Shown here piece after piece: positions 6,408-13,446 of a stretch of 42,236 bases of DNA. The notes under the pieces are model-generated. The model saw nothing but the letters and a program-made list of their open reading frames with translations, did no database searches and was not told where the DNA came from. Every line of letters starts with the position of its first letter. Position 1 is the first letter of the stretch. Origin of the DNA: a virus; the IMG/VR virus record IMGVR_UViG_3300025087_000156, positions 1 through 42,236 of that record, one strand, 5' to 3'. The translations under genes were made by a program, and so were the position numbers.

Positions 6408-6593
6408 TCATTCTATTTCAACCTCGACACTATCCTCATTTGCCTTTCTTAAAGTTCTCAATATAGTTACTATCTTTTTAACTCCGCATTCACAATCCAC
6501 ACACGCCTTACCCCTATATGCAAATCTTAAGGTGCATCTATGTCCCTTGTGAACACTACCCCTTGCGTGTTGAGTGTATATCTGATTGCTCAT
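6408..6593 (-). CDS. 61-aa Cys-containing protein, unknown
   Basis: The frame starts 4 bases after the stop of the RusA-like gene with GGTTGAGAG upstream. Cysteines at 20, 31, 34 and 36 (CVDCEC) could bind a metal. The C-terminus is acidic (EDSVEVEIE), nearly matching the EDSVEVIMG tail of its upstream neighbour, which is odd and may reflect a small local duplication. No family recognised. Confidence 0.5.
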   Translation of the reverse strand: MSNQIYTQHARGSVHKGHRCTLRFAYRGKACVDCECGVKKIVTILRTLRKANEDSVEVEIE

Positions 6594-6597
6594 ACTC

Positions 6598-6954
6598 TCA
6601 ACCCATAATCACCTCAACGCTATCCTCTTGCGATTTAACTGCTTGTGTGGTTACTTTTCTAACATAACGAATGTCATCATCGGGAATTATCCACCCATTA
6701 TTTTTAATACCATCAATAATAATTTTAGCACAGACATTATCACTATCTAATATTCTACCTCGACAAAAGGCAGTGATTGTAATATCAACAGGGAATTTCA
6801 GCTTAATTAGGTTTTTGTCATTCTGTTCACCCAATATACAATCTATCATCTGCCTCCAGCTTTCTGCAATCGACTGCCTCTTCCACCCGTGTATTCCGCT
6901 ATAAAATATATTATTAGAGATTGCCTTTATCGGGATACTAAACCTAATCTTCAT
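6598..6954 (-). CDS. rusA: RusA-like Holliday junction resolvase
   Basis: The 118-aa product has the RusA signature: a beta start MKIRFSIPIKAI, then ILDSDNVCAKIIIDGIKN with the acidic pair in the D-x-D-N motif at about 70-72, then IIPDDDIRYV at about 89-97. RusA is a dimeric metal-dependent nuclease that cuts four-way junctions, usually during recombination-linked replication or before packaging. It overlaps the upstream Cys-rich gene by ATGA. A second, more divergent copy lies at 8273-8662. Confidence 0.75.
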   Translation of the reverse strand: MKIRFSIPIKAISNNIFYSGIHGWKRQSIAESWRQMIDCILGEQNDKNLIKLKFPVDITITAFCRGRILDSDNVCAKIIIDGIKNNGWIIPDDDIRYVRKVTTQAVKSQEDSVEVIMG

Positions 6955-7229
6955 CTTTTATACTCTGCTGTATCTTTATAGTTTATCAAAGTAGGAATAG
7001 CCACAAATTTATGGTTATCGTCCTTACAATCATTATCAGCAATGTCCACAAATGCAAAAGTTTCCAATGTTCGTAACTCTCGCCGAAGGCATTTGATACA
7101 AATCTGAATTTCACGTTGTGAGGCAACTTCTACTTTACGTTGTGAAGCTATCTCTACTTTACATTGTTCACACATTGACACTTCATCACAACTACAATAT
7201 TTACATTCACAAACTGGACATTTACACAT
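6951..7229 (-). CDS. Cys-rich protein with short internal repeat (92 aa)
   Basis: The N-terminus is a dense Cys cluster, MCKCPVCECKYCSC, then CEQC at 20-23, and CIKC near 44-47, so several zinc ions are likely. Between them an 8-residue unit is repeated in tandem, KVEIASQR then KVEVASQR, with a third partial REIQI. The C-terminal half has no recognisable motif. Its stop overlaps the RusA start (ATGA), so the two are translated together. Function unknown. Confidence 0.65.
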   Translation of the reverse strand: MCKCPVCECKYCSCDEVSMCEQCKVEIASQRKVEVASQREIQICIKCLRRELRTLETFAFVDIADNDCKDDNHKFVAIPTLINYKDTAEYKR

Positions 7230-7237
7230 CTTTCACC

Positions 7238-8161
7238 TCACTTTCTCTTCAGCATACTACTATCCAATATAAAATTTTGCCCTGCTGGTAATATCATAAC
7301 CTCTATCTTATCACCCAACTTTTGTATCAGAGAATACTGAACGAGCTCAGGTGTTAATGATTCAGATAGTTTCCTATTAGCTTCAGCTTGTTTTTCAGCT
7401 ATAGATAAAATCGCATTTCCCTCCCCCCTTGCTTTCTCAACGGCTTGGTCAGCCTGGTTCTTAACAATTTTGATTTTCTGCTCCTCTTCCAATGCCCTTT
7501 GTGTAGCAATCTGCTTGGCTTCAATCGAGGTTTCAAATGCGTTAGAGAAATCTATGTTGTCAAGCAATAAGTCAACAACAGTTATGGAATACGATGATAG
7601 TTCGCCCTTCAACTTCTCGCTAACTGTGTGCCGAATTGCCTCTCTATTGGGGGCTATATCGACACTTTTATACTTAACTATTTCATCCTTAAAGTTTTGT
7701 GATACTCTCGGCTCTACTAATGTCTCAAACCATTTAACCCCTACAGTTCTGTAAAGCTCCTGAATTGTCTCAGGGCTAACCTTAACATTAAGAGATGCCA
7801 TTACAAGCACGGTTTGTGTTTCTATGCTAAACGATTCTAATCTCCCAAACACGTGCCTTTGCACCTGTATATTAGCTATTACGACTTTTCTATAAGGCAG
7901 AATGAATTGAAGTCCTTCTGTGATTTGCCCCTTAATTGAGCCAAACTCATACACTACTCCGATATGTCCTGCAGGTATTTGGTAGAGCGAGAAACTAATT
8001 GTTGCAACAATAATTATCGCTATAGATACCAGCAGAGATATATTAGTAATGAGCAATCTGTTTGCCTTGATTCCGCCACCCGCCTCTACTATTCTCACTA
8101 TCGTAAATTTAATTATAAAGTATAGTATAACCGCTATTAGTAGCCATACAAAATACATCAT
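7238..8161 (-). CDS. SPFH/prohibitin-like membrane protein
   Basis: The 307-aa protein has two N-terminal membrane helices (2-22 and 38-60), then the SPFH core beginning IPAGHIGVVYEFG at 62-74 and GLQFILPY at 83-90, and a long charged coil (about 210-265) with IEAKQIATQRALEEEQK and AEKQAEANRKLSESL. This is the layout of prohibitin, HflC and stomatin, which form ring-shaped membrane scaffolds and restrain FtsH-type proteases. In a phage it may protect phage proteins, reorganise the membrane or block superinfection; this is inference. Two alternative ATG codons, 8161 and 8158, are adjacent. Confidence 0.85.
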   Translation of the reverse strand: MMYFVWLLIAVILYFIIKFTIVRIVEAGGGIKANRLLITNISLLVSIAIIIVATISFSLYQIPAGHIGVVYEFGSIKGQITEGLQFILPYRKVVIANIQVQRHVFGRLESFSIETQTVLVMASLNVKVSPETIQELYRTVGVKWFETLVEPRVSQNFKDEIVKYKSVDIAPNREAIRHTVSEKLKGELSSYSITVVDLLLDNIDFSNAFETSIEAKQIATQRALEEEQKIKIVKNQADQAVEKARGEGNAILSIAEKQAEANRKLSESLTPELVQYSLIQKLGDKIEVMILPAGQNFILDSSMLKRK

Positions 8162-8162
8162 A

Positions 8163-8249
8163 TTATGCTCCTTTCTTATTTTTAGAAATAGTTAATCCAA
8201 CAACAAATCCTACAAAAAACCCAATCATCGCACATACAACAAATGACAT
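8163..8249 (-). CDS. 28-aa single-span membrane peptide
   Basis: A strong AAGGAAGGGGGTGAT ribosome site lies about 8 bases before ATG 8249. Residues 2-21 are hydrophobic (FVVCAMIGFFVGFVVGLTI) and the tail is SKNKKGA. The stop is 1 base before the SPFH start and the AAGGAG of its 3' end serves that gene. It may be a small partner of the SPFH protein, from position only. Confidence 0.6.
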   Translation of the reverse strand: MSFVVCAMIGFFVGFVVGLTISKNKKGA

Positions 8250-8272
8250 AATCTATATCACCCCCTTCCTTT

Positions 8273-8662
8273 CTAATCTATAATCACCTCTACAACCAAT
8301 CGTGGATTTTGTTTATCTATCTCTGGCTTATGAATTGTGCCGTAAAAATTCTTATCTCCTACATTTTGAGGCAACCCTAATGTCTTATAAATTGCATCTG
8401 CCAATAGCGACCAGCAATTCCCTGTATCAGCGTATATATTGCTATCAAAATAACACTGCATATCTATTCGTATAAAAGGGGACTTAATACCTTTGACTCT
8501 ATGGAATAATTCTCTGAAGCCCTCCGCTGTCATAAAATATATGCCGATAACCTTCTCATAATTCTGTGTCTCTCTCGGCATATATATATCCCCATACTTA
8601 CCTTTGCGAGGTCGGGACATTCCAACGGGATTGCGACCCTCGACTGTAAATTTAATCTTCAT
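8273..8662 (-). CDS. Second RusA-like protein, divergent active site
   Basis: The 129-aa protein begins MKIKFTVEGRNPVGMSRPRKG, a RusA-type first strand and Arg-rich loop. It continues with DIYMPRETQNYEKVI and then YADTGNCWSLLADAIYKTLGLPQNVGDKNFYG. The D-x-D-N motif of RusA is here D-T-G-N and the distal acidic motif is GDKNF, so one catalytic Asp appears lost. It could be a resolvase with shifted ligands or a non-catalytic junction binder. AGGTGAAAG precedes the ATG. Confidence 0.65.
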   Translation of the reverse strand: MKIKFTVEGRNPVGMSRPRKGKYGDIYMPRETQNYEKVIGIYFMTAEGFRELFHRVKGIKSPFIRIDMQCYFDSNIYADTGNCWSLLADAIYKTLGLPQNVGDKNFYGTIHKPEIDKQNPRLVVEVIID

Positions 8663-8671
8663 CTTTCACCT

Positions 8672-8842
8672 TTAAATAGAGTAAGCACATTTAATTTGCA
8701 CCATATCATTACACAATAATTTAACCTCAATATCTATATTCTCTTCACATTCTACGCACTTCTCGGAATAAGGTATTTTTATACCATTTATTAACAATTT
8801 ACTCTGTAGTGCAAATTTATGAGATTTACATTTCCCACTCAT
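8672..8842 (-). CDS. 56-aa Cys-containing small protein
   Basis: Start at 8842 within an ATGA overlap with the upstream gene, behind AGGGGGGATAAAAAG. Cysteines lie at 5, 29, 32, 44 and 52, including CVEC. The pattern suggests a small treble-clef or ribbon. Function unknown. Confidence 0.6.
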   Translation of the reverse strand: MSGKCKSHKFALQSKLLINGIKIPYSEKCVECEENIDIEVKLLCNDMVQIKCAYSI

Positions 8843-9132
8843 CTTTTTATCCCCCCTCTTAAACTATCCCACATTTTATCTGAGTATATAACAGCGCCTC
8901 GCAAGCGTAAAACGTAATCAGCAGGGACAGTGCATTCATAAACGTTATCAGCACCTGTAGTAATTATATCCCTATAAAGCCGCTTATAAACATTATCATC
9001 AACAACCATATATTGTATAGGAGACGCAAACTTGCTGTGTAATGCTATTTCTAAACTTTCTAATTTATCTGCAACATTCTGTGCATAAGATAGGGGTATC
9101 AGTTGATTACACTCTTTACATTTAATTCCCAT
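8839..9132 (-). CDS. 97-aa protein with N-terminal zinc knuckle half-site
   Basis: It opens with MGIKCKECNQLIPLSYAQNVADKLESLE, a Cys pair followed by a helix, then a mixed segment with many charged residues. Only one CxxC is present, so a metal site would need dimerisation or other ligands. AAGGGGAGGTGAAAG precedes the ATG. It overlaps the upstream gene by 11 bases and the downstream one by ATGA. No family recognised. Confidence 0.6.
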   Translation of the reverse strand: MGIKCKECNQLIPLSYAQNVADKLESLEIALHSKFASPIQYMVVDDNVYKRLYRDIITTGADNVYECTVPADYVLRLRGAVIYSDKMWDSLRGGIKR

Positions 9133-9358
9133 CTTTCACCTCCCCTTTTTCATTTGGACAAATAGATAAATTCCTAATAGAGAATATCCCTATATTTTCA
9201 AACGGAACGTGCAACCTTTCGTGGTCGCTGTGATTATACCGACCTTCTGCGTGTTTTAGAATTAAGATGTTAGGTAAGCAAATCTCATCTAACTCCCACT
9301 CATTATCCTGCGTGTCCGTAAAAACTGCGTTACTAAAATCAATGTTCACATCTACCAT
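9122..9358 (-). CDS. Small phage protein, paralogue of the gene at 12184-12408
   Basis: The 78-aa product shares most positions with the 12184 product: (D/N)V(N/D)xDFS(N/K)AVFTD, EWELD(E/S)ICLPNILILK, (L)xVPFEN(I/L)G(I/M)FS(I/R)RNLSI. No catalytic motif or membrane segment is visible; it looks like a small beta-rich domain. AGGAGAAATG precedes the start. Two retained copies in one operon suggest dosage or diverged targets. Function unknown. Confidence 0.7.
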   Translation of the reverse strand: MVDVNIDFSNAVFTDTQDNEWELDEICLPNILILKHAEGRYNHSDHERLHVPFENIGIFSIRNLSICPNEKGEVKDGN

Positions 9359-9373
9359 ATCATTTCTCCTTTC

Positions 9374-9859
9374 TTAAAGTTTAATTTCTATAGGGCAAGG
9401 GCAGATGAACTCCTCACATTTGAGATTATTCACTACTTCTTCGAGAGTAGATACTTGTAGGATATTATACATATTGCATACAACATCTACATTACCTTTA
9501 CGCCAAAATCCTTCGGGGCATACTACAATTAACTTATGAGAACGAGCATGAAGTCCTAATTCTAACAGTGTAATAGGGGACTCAGTATTCTTATCAAAAT
9601 ACATAAGTATTATATTTGCTTTCTCCAATCCTGCCAATTCCCATTCTACCTGCTCAACGAACCTTTTATTATTGATACTCTGACTCCAAGACGAATCCCA
9701 GTCATCTCTTCTGGGGTTTAGAATCGTCCAATTAGTATCACGCATCAGGGACACTACTTTATCTTGCCATTTCTCCGCATTGCCCATCTCGATACTGCCA
9801 GCAAGAAATATTGACTTGCTACCTTCCCCCATTTCATTAGGTGCTTTAATTTCTATCAC
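9374..9859 (-). CDS. Nucleoside 2-deoxyribosyltransferase-like protein
   Basis: The 161-aa product shows the family pattern: IFLAGSIEMG at 17-26 (ligand loop), WQDKVV, ILNPRRDDWDSSW at 46-58, FVEQVEWELAGLEKANIILMYF, and SPITLLELGLHA at 94-105, whose Glu100 matches the catalytic glutamate, then VVCPEGFWRKGNV at 112-124. Such enzymes move deoxyribose between bases, or hydrolyse nucleotides. In phages they may salvage host nucleotides or alter nucleotide signals. Substrate cannot be told from sequence. Confidence 0.8.
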   Translation of the reverse strand: MIEIKAPNEMGEGSKSIFLAGSIEMGNAEKWQDKVVSLMRDTNWTILNPRRDDWDSSWSQSINNKRFVEQVEWELAGLEKANIILMYFDKNTESPITLLELGLHARSHKLIVVCPEGFWRKGNVDVVCNMYNILQVSTLEEVVNNLKCEEFICPCPIEIKL

Positions 9860-9875
9860 CTTCCACCCCTCCTTT

Positions 9876-9986
9876 CTATCTAAAAATTAAATATACAATC
9901 CCGTAACCTAACACTATGCCTATCATACCCAAGATAATATAAATCACTGCGGGCTTCCAATAGTGCCAAGTAAAGAAATTATTCAT
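9876..9986 (-). CDS. 36-aa membrane peptide
   Basis: ATG 9986 lies in an ATGA overlap with the RNA ligase-like gene, behind GGGAGGAG. Residues 12-35 form one membrane helix (AVIYIILGMIGIVLGYGIVY). The N-terminus is aromatic-rich (NNFFTWHYW). Function unknown; one of several tiny membrane proteins in this operon. Confidence 0.55.
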   Translation of the reverse strand: MNNFFTWHYWKPAVIYIILGMIGIVLGYGIVYLIFR

Positions 9987-10561
9987 CTCCTCCCATCACC
10001 CTTAAAATCCTTCGTCTTTATCTTAAACATCTCCCCATTTTTGCAATGCCACACAATACCTTCAATCAAACAGTTATTCCCATATTTACTTTTTTGACTT
10101 GGAAGCCACTCTCTCAATGCCTCGTATGTAATCGGTGCATCTTCAAATATAGGACATTGCCCTAATGAAAAGAATACTGCAATATTTTTGTCAAGATTTA
10201 ACGGATTGCCTTGTATATTTTTACCCACTGCCTCCGCACTCCATTCACCATCGGGAATTTGAGATAAATTAGTATTCTGAACTGCGTCAAAAATCCACTT
10301 ATCCGAAGAATCACTCTCCGAAGCATCAATATACCACGGCTCTTCTATACCTCTATGTTTTTGTATTCTATCTGGGTTCTTTCTTTTTTCAATCCTAACT
10401 ACAATGTGGTTTCTAACAGTAACTCGTATATTAGTTCCATCTAATTTCTCCGTAGCCACCGCCTCATTTAATTGTAAAGAGTCAAATCCCTCGACATATT
10501 TATCAATACACGCTCTATTCCCATTCCAGTCCCTTTCAAAAATTGTTTTTATTTTATTCAT
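9983..10561 (-). CDS. RNA ligase-like nucleotidyltransferase
   Basis: The 192-aa protein carries the covalent nucleotidyltransferase motifs: motif I EKLDGTN with Lys39 as the adenylated residue, a GEWSAEAVGKNIQGNP segment near 105-120 (motif III/IIIa region), LIEGIVWH near 166-173 (motif IV) and MFKIKTKDF near 178-186 (motif V). The length fits the compact single-domain RNA ligase 2-like group of phages. It likely seals RNA breaks, for example tRNA cleaved by host defence nucleases, though DNA substrates are not excluded. AAGGAAAATG precedes the ATG. Confidence 0.8.
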   Translation of the reverse strand: MNKIKTIFERDWNGNRACIDKYVEGFDSLQLNEAVATEKLDGTNIRVTVRNHIVVRIEKRKNPDRIQKHRGIEEPWYIDASESDSSDKWIFDAVQNTNLSQIPDGEWSAEAVGKNIQGNPLNLDKNIAVFFSLGQCPIFEDAPITYEALREWLPSQKSKYGNNCLIEGIVWHCKNGEMFKIKTKDFKGDGRR

Positions 10562-10615
10562 CTTACATTTTCCTTTCTAATTCAACTTATAAATAATATA
10601 CACATCTAAAATATC

Positions 10616-10858
10616 TCACTTTTTACAATCATCTACCAATTCTTTTAAGCCAGCAATATGATTGTTGTTAGAGATATTACCAAATAACGCTTTATCACAT
10701 TCACGCTTCATAAGGTATGTCGCCCTCTTCATCATAAGTGCTGGAAACTCCATTGTAAGCAGTTCGTCTTGTTTAGCAAAGCACCCTTCACGATACCCCC
10801 TTCTATAAGCCCTTTCAGGATAAATGTGTTCTAATAGCCAGTTAAAAATTGCCTTCAT
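10616..10858 (-). CDS. 80-aa helical protein, unknown
   Basis: A clear AAAGGAGAGTAAAA ribosome site supports the start. The product is helical and basic at the N-terminus (ERAYRRGYREGC) and has no membrane span or complete metal motif. Its neighbours are replication and repair genes. I do not recognise a family. Confidence 0.6.
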   Translation of the reverse strand: MKAIFNWLLEHIYPERAYRRGYREGCFAKQDELLTMEFPALMMKRATYLMKRECDKALFGNISNNNHIAGLKELVDDCKK

Positions 10859-10872
10859 TTTTACTCTCCTTT

Positions 10873-11304
10873 CTAAAATAACTTTTGCTCTATAAATAAA
10901 TCAGGATTAAATATCTGCCGTAGCATTCGCTTCATCTTATTATACTGCACTATCATACTCATTGCCTTTGACCTCATTGGCTTTAGTCCATTCCAACCTT
11001 CCTCAAGAGTAGCGGGAATATACAGTCCCTCATCTCCAAACATTATACAGGCAATTCCATTCTCTCGCAAGTATTGACAGTATGCTCTAATTTTACGACA
11101 GTGATTTGGGAACGATACCTTTAAGGCATTGCTCGTATTTGACGGGAAAACTCCGCCCGGCTTCATACCCATAACTTCTATAATGAAATAATCCCTTGCA
11201 AGTGTTGGCTCTTTGATTGCATTGACTTTACCTATATGATGTTTCTGCATATACTTTAGGAATACTAATGCGTCATCTCTTAATCTATCCCTTTTTTGTG
11301 TCAT
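10873..11304 (-). CDS. 143-aa basic protein, possibly DNA-binding
   Basis: I start at ATG 11304, in an ATGA overlap with the preceding gene, because the longer frame to 11346 lacks a ribosome site and would overlap that gene. The sequence is Lys/Arg/Met-rich (RDRLRDDALVFLKYM, SFPNHCRKIRAYCQYLRENG, RSKAMSMIVQYNKMKRML) and could contain a winged-helix-like fold. No catalytic motif. Function unknown. Confidence 0.6.
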   Translation of the reverse strand: MTQKRDRLRDDALVFLKYMQKHHIGKVNAIKEPTLARDYFIIEVMGMKPGGVFPSNTSNALKVSFPNHCRKIRAYCQYLRENGIACIMFGDEGLYIPATLEEGWNGLKPMRSKAMSMIVQYNKMKRMLRQIFNPDLFIEQKLF

Positions 11305-11483
11305 AGTAGTTTTTTCAGCTTTCTGAAAAGCGGGGCAGTTACGCATTGAATTCTAAACGCATAGTAGTATTTGCCTTCAATCCATTCGCCACCTCTACTT
11401 TTCGCTCGTAGCCAACCGCTATACCAGAATTGGAATAGTGTATTGTTTATTCTGTCGAGCAGATTTTTTATTATGCCTCTCAT
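11301..11483 (-). CDS. 60-aa basic small protein, unknown
   Basis: ATG 11483 follows GGTGAG and overlaps the upstream stop by 4 bases; its own stop overlaps the next start (ATGA). It is aromatic and basic (NNTLFQFWYSGWLRAKSRGG, KYYYAFRIQC). Flanking overlaps on both sides argue that it is translated. Function unknown. Confidence 0.5.
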   Translation of the reverse strand: MRGIIKNLLDRINNTLFQFWYSGWLRAKSRGGEWIEGKYYYAFRIQCVTAPLFRKLKKLL

Positions 11484-11884
11484 AACTCACCTTCAAGATT
11501 AGAAGGCGGGGACATTAAATCCCCACCTTCACCGCTAACTTGGCCTTGCTCTTTGCTATGGCTACTTGCTTCTGCAATTTCTCTCGATTTGCACACCGCA
11601 CATATTCCATCGCTGACGTTCACCAATGCAAGCTTATCGTGGTCTTCAGATGCGGTTTCTATCCGTAGATATTTCTTACACCACGCACACCATACTAACC
11701 CGAGAATAGAATTGCTTTGCATTGCGAATACTTTCGCTTGGCATAAAAAATCAAGCTCTGCTGTGTCCCACGAAGGATGCGTCCATTTCGCTTTGTCCAA
11801 TTCTTCGATAAGAATATCTACCGCTTCAGGATTTGTCTCATTAACTAACTGTCTAATCTTATCAAAGAATTCCTGTTCGTTCAT
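11480..11884 (-). CDS. Protein with CAWC...CAVC zinc site (134 aa)
   Basis: The N-terminal about 60 residues are helical and acidic. A zinc ribbon follows with CAWCKKYLRIE at 66-76 and SDGICAVCKSR near 91-101, a pattern common in small bacterial and phage proteins. The C-terminus is a low-complexity Ser/Gly/Glu tail. The DNA of that tail contains a small inverted repeat (GGGGA...TCCCC near 11514), possibly an RNA hairpin between coupled genes. Function unknown. Confidence 0.65.
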   Translation of the reverse strand: MNEQEFFDKIRQLVNETNPEAVDILIEELDKAKWTHPSWDTAELDFLCQAKVFAMQSNSILGLVWCAWCKKYLRIETASEDHDKLALVNVSDGICAVCKSREIAEASSHSKEQGQVSGEGGDLMSPPSNLEGEL

Positions 11885-11904
11885 AGCTTATCTCTCCTTT
11901 CTAA

Positions 11905-12180
11905 TTAAACAAAATCCTCATCATTAATTTTTGTAGGGTCATCAAATTTGGCGGTATCGAACCCCAGAGCATTCCTCTTTATCCTATCTTTACCCGACTT
12001 TGTCTTGCTATCCCCCTTTTTTCTAAAGAATGTCTTTCCTGATATGCGCCCCTTACGCCAATGCTTCGCCAATCCCTCACTACACCCTGAACATCTTATC
12101 TCTATCCCCTTTTTACCTCTATCAAATTCCTGATAATCGACTGTCGGCTTTTGACATATACTACAAATTTTACTTTCCAT
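11905..12180 (-). CDS. Zinc-ribbon protein with basic tail (91 aa)
   Basis: Two Cys pairs, CSIC at 6-9 and CSGC near 30-33, form a ribbon, followed by a Lys/Arg-rich segment (KHWRKGRISGKTFFRKKGDSKTK) and an acidic end (FDDPTKINDEDFV). The charge pattern suggests binding to nucleic acid or SSB-like partners. AAGGAGAAATAAG precedes the start. No family recognised. Confidence 0.65.
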   Translation of the reverse strand: MESKICSICQKPTVDYQEFDRGKKGIEIRCSGCSEGLAKHWRKGRISGKTFFRKKGDSKTKSGKDRIKRNALGFDTAKFDDPTKINDEDFV

Positions 12181-12183
12181 ATC

Positions 12184-12408
12184 TTATTTCTCCTTCCTAT
12201 ATTTTGGGTAAATAGACAAATTACGAACAGAGAACATCCCTAAATTCTCAAATGGAACGCTCAACCCTTTGTGGCCGCTGAAATTCCGCAAATCCTTTGT
12301 GCGTTTTAGAATTAGAATGTTAGGCAAGCAAATACTATCTAACTCCCACTCATCAGCACGGATGTCCGTAAAAACTGCTTTACTAAAATCAACATTTACA
12401 TTTATCAT
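12184..12408 (-). CDS. Small phage protein, paralogue of the gene at 9122-9358
   Basis: The 74-aa protein repeats nearly the whole pattern of the 9122 product (VDFSKAVFTD, EWELDSICLPNILILK, SVPFENLGMFSVRNLSI). The DNA is also clearly similar, so duplication within this phage lineage is likely. GGAGGTGAAAG precedes the ATG, and the start overlaps the end of the next upstream gene by 20 bases. Function unknown. Confidence 0.7.
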   Translation of the reverse strand: MINVNVDFSKAVFTDIRADEWELDSICLPNILILKRTKDLRNFSGHKGLSVPFENLGMFSVRNLSIYPKYRKEK

Positions 12409-12577
12409 CTTTCACCTCCAATATCCTATTATTCTCAAGAAGCAATGTCCATATACTATCGAATTCATCAATATCTTTGTCTTTATGAAACTGTTCCTTA
12501 AATTTTATTTTAACATCAGCTAAATTATTTGCTTCTAAAATTATCCTTCCAGTTCTATCTATTAACCCTATCTTCAT
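12389..12577 (-). CDS. 62-aa protein, unknown
   Basis: GAGGAGATATTAAAAG precedes ATG 12577. The N-terminus has a beta-hairpin look (MKIGLIDRTGRIILEANN) and the C-terminus ends DDKCKC. It overlaps both neighbours by about 20 bases, as do others in this operon. Function unknown. Confidence 0.5.
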   Translation of the reverse strand: MKIGLIDRTGRIILEANNLADVKIKFKEQFHKDKDIDEFDSIWTLLLENNRILEVKDDKCKC

Positions 12578-12764
12578 CTTTTAATATCTCCTCAAAACTT
12601 TTACCCTTGACATCAGAAAATACTTCCTCATCACAAGGGCAATCATCATATAGCATTTGACAATCATCGCAGAATATTGGCTGTGTATACGGACTATTAG
12701 AATTCCCGTTATGCTTCCAGCAATTAAGCCCATCATTATCGATTGCGTCAATTCCTCTACGCAT
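12555..12764 (-). CDS. 69-aa acidic Cys-rich protein
   Basis: GGGAGGTAAAAG is a strong ribosome site. Cysteines at 15, 32, 35, 42 and 44 (FCDDCQMLYDDCPC) with nearby His suggest a zinc site in a very acidic context. The acidity argues against direct DNA binding. Function unknown. Confidence 0.6.
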   Translation of the reverse strand: MRRGIDAIDNDGLNCWKHNGNSNSPYTQPIFCDDCQMLYDDCPCDEEVFSDVKGKSFEEILKDEDRVNR

Positions 12765-12993
12765 CTTTTACCTCCCTATATTTGATTGTTACAAATAAAG
12801 CTGAAACCCTTACAAGTATATTGCCACTTTTCCATACTGCGATAAAGGGAAGTTTAGAATACACTCCATCTTCTGAATATACTTCTATTTTTTCTATTCC
12901 AAGTTCACCCTTAATATATCCTTCTCCTGTATCGAAAAATCTAACACTTTCAATTTCTCGCTCATCTTCGAGAATAGTAATTGTATTACTCAT
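12757..12993 (-). CDS. 78-aa beta-rich protein, unknown
   Basis: I start at ATG 12993 behind AAGGAAGGTGATAAAA; the 20 upstream codons of the open frame read through a terminator-like hairpin and are unlikely to be translated. The product alternates charged and hydrophobic residues (SVRFFDTGEGYIKGELGIEKIEVYSE), typical of a small beta sheet. No family recognised. Confidence 0.6.
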   Translation of the reverse strand: MSNTITILEDEREIESVRFFDTGEGYIKGELGIEKIEVYSEDGVYSKLPFIAVWKSGNILVRVSALFVTIKYREVKDA

Positions 12994-13020
12994 TTTTATC
13001 ACCTTCCTTTCTAATCTAAT

Positions 13021-13070
13021 TAAAAATATCAGAGGGCGAATCGCAGTCATCACGCACGACTCCGCCCTCT
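13021..13070 (-). terminator. Intrinsic terminator or attenuator inside the early operon
   Basis: On the - strand, AGAGGGCG (13070-13063) pairs with CGCCCTCT (13038-13031), extended by AGTCG/CGATT past a one-base bulge, then GATATTTTT. It lies in the gap between the genes at 13081 and 12993 and could reduce expression of everything leftward. The T-run is short, so partial termination is likely. Confidence 0.55.
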
Positions 13071-13080
13071 CCGTTCACAA

Positions 13081-13437
13081 TCATTCCTTCTTTCTAAAGC
13101 TAACCCTCTCACGTCCATATAGTTCATTCCACTGCTCACATTCTATACAACTGCATTGTATTTTCCCCTTATCATCTCGATAAGTCCAAATAGAGCCAGA
13201 TGGCCGCTTATAGTGATTATCAACTAAATGCCCACATATCTTACATTTTGTAATCACTTTAGCATTTATAATATCAGAAGGCGCCGGGGTAGAATTTACG
13301 AGCCCTGACGCCTTCCTCTTTTTCAGAAGGTCTATCTCAAATGCCTTGTCCTGCTCCAAAGCCCTAATGCCTTTATCTATCGCCTCATACATCTTGGCGT
13401 AGCATTCTAAACATTCAAGCATAACTTTATTTGTCAT
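13081..13437 (-). CDS. 118-aa protein with zinc site, unknown
   Basis: The N-terminal half is a helical segment (CLECYAKMYEAIDKGIRALEQDK). The C-terminal half holds CKICGHLVDNH and, later, CSCIECEQW, a plausible four-ligand zinc site. AGAGGATT precedes the start. It directly follows SSB in the operon, so a replication-related role is possible but not shown. Confidence 0.6.
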   Translation of the reverse strand: MTNKVMLECLECYAKMYEAIDKGIRALEQDKAFEIDLLKKRKASGLVNSTPAPSDIINAKVITKCKICGHLVDNHYKRPSGSIWTYRDDKGKIQCSCIECEQWNELYGRERVSFRKKE

Positions 13438-13446
13438 TTTAATCCT

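Noticed and set aside
12451-12485. TAAAGAC...CGATAG on the - strand within a gene
   Set aside because: Inside coding sequence, with a longer spacer; likely chance.
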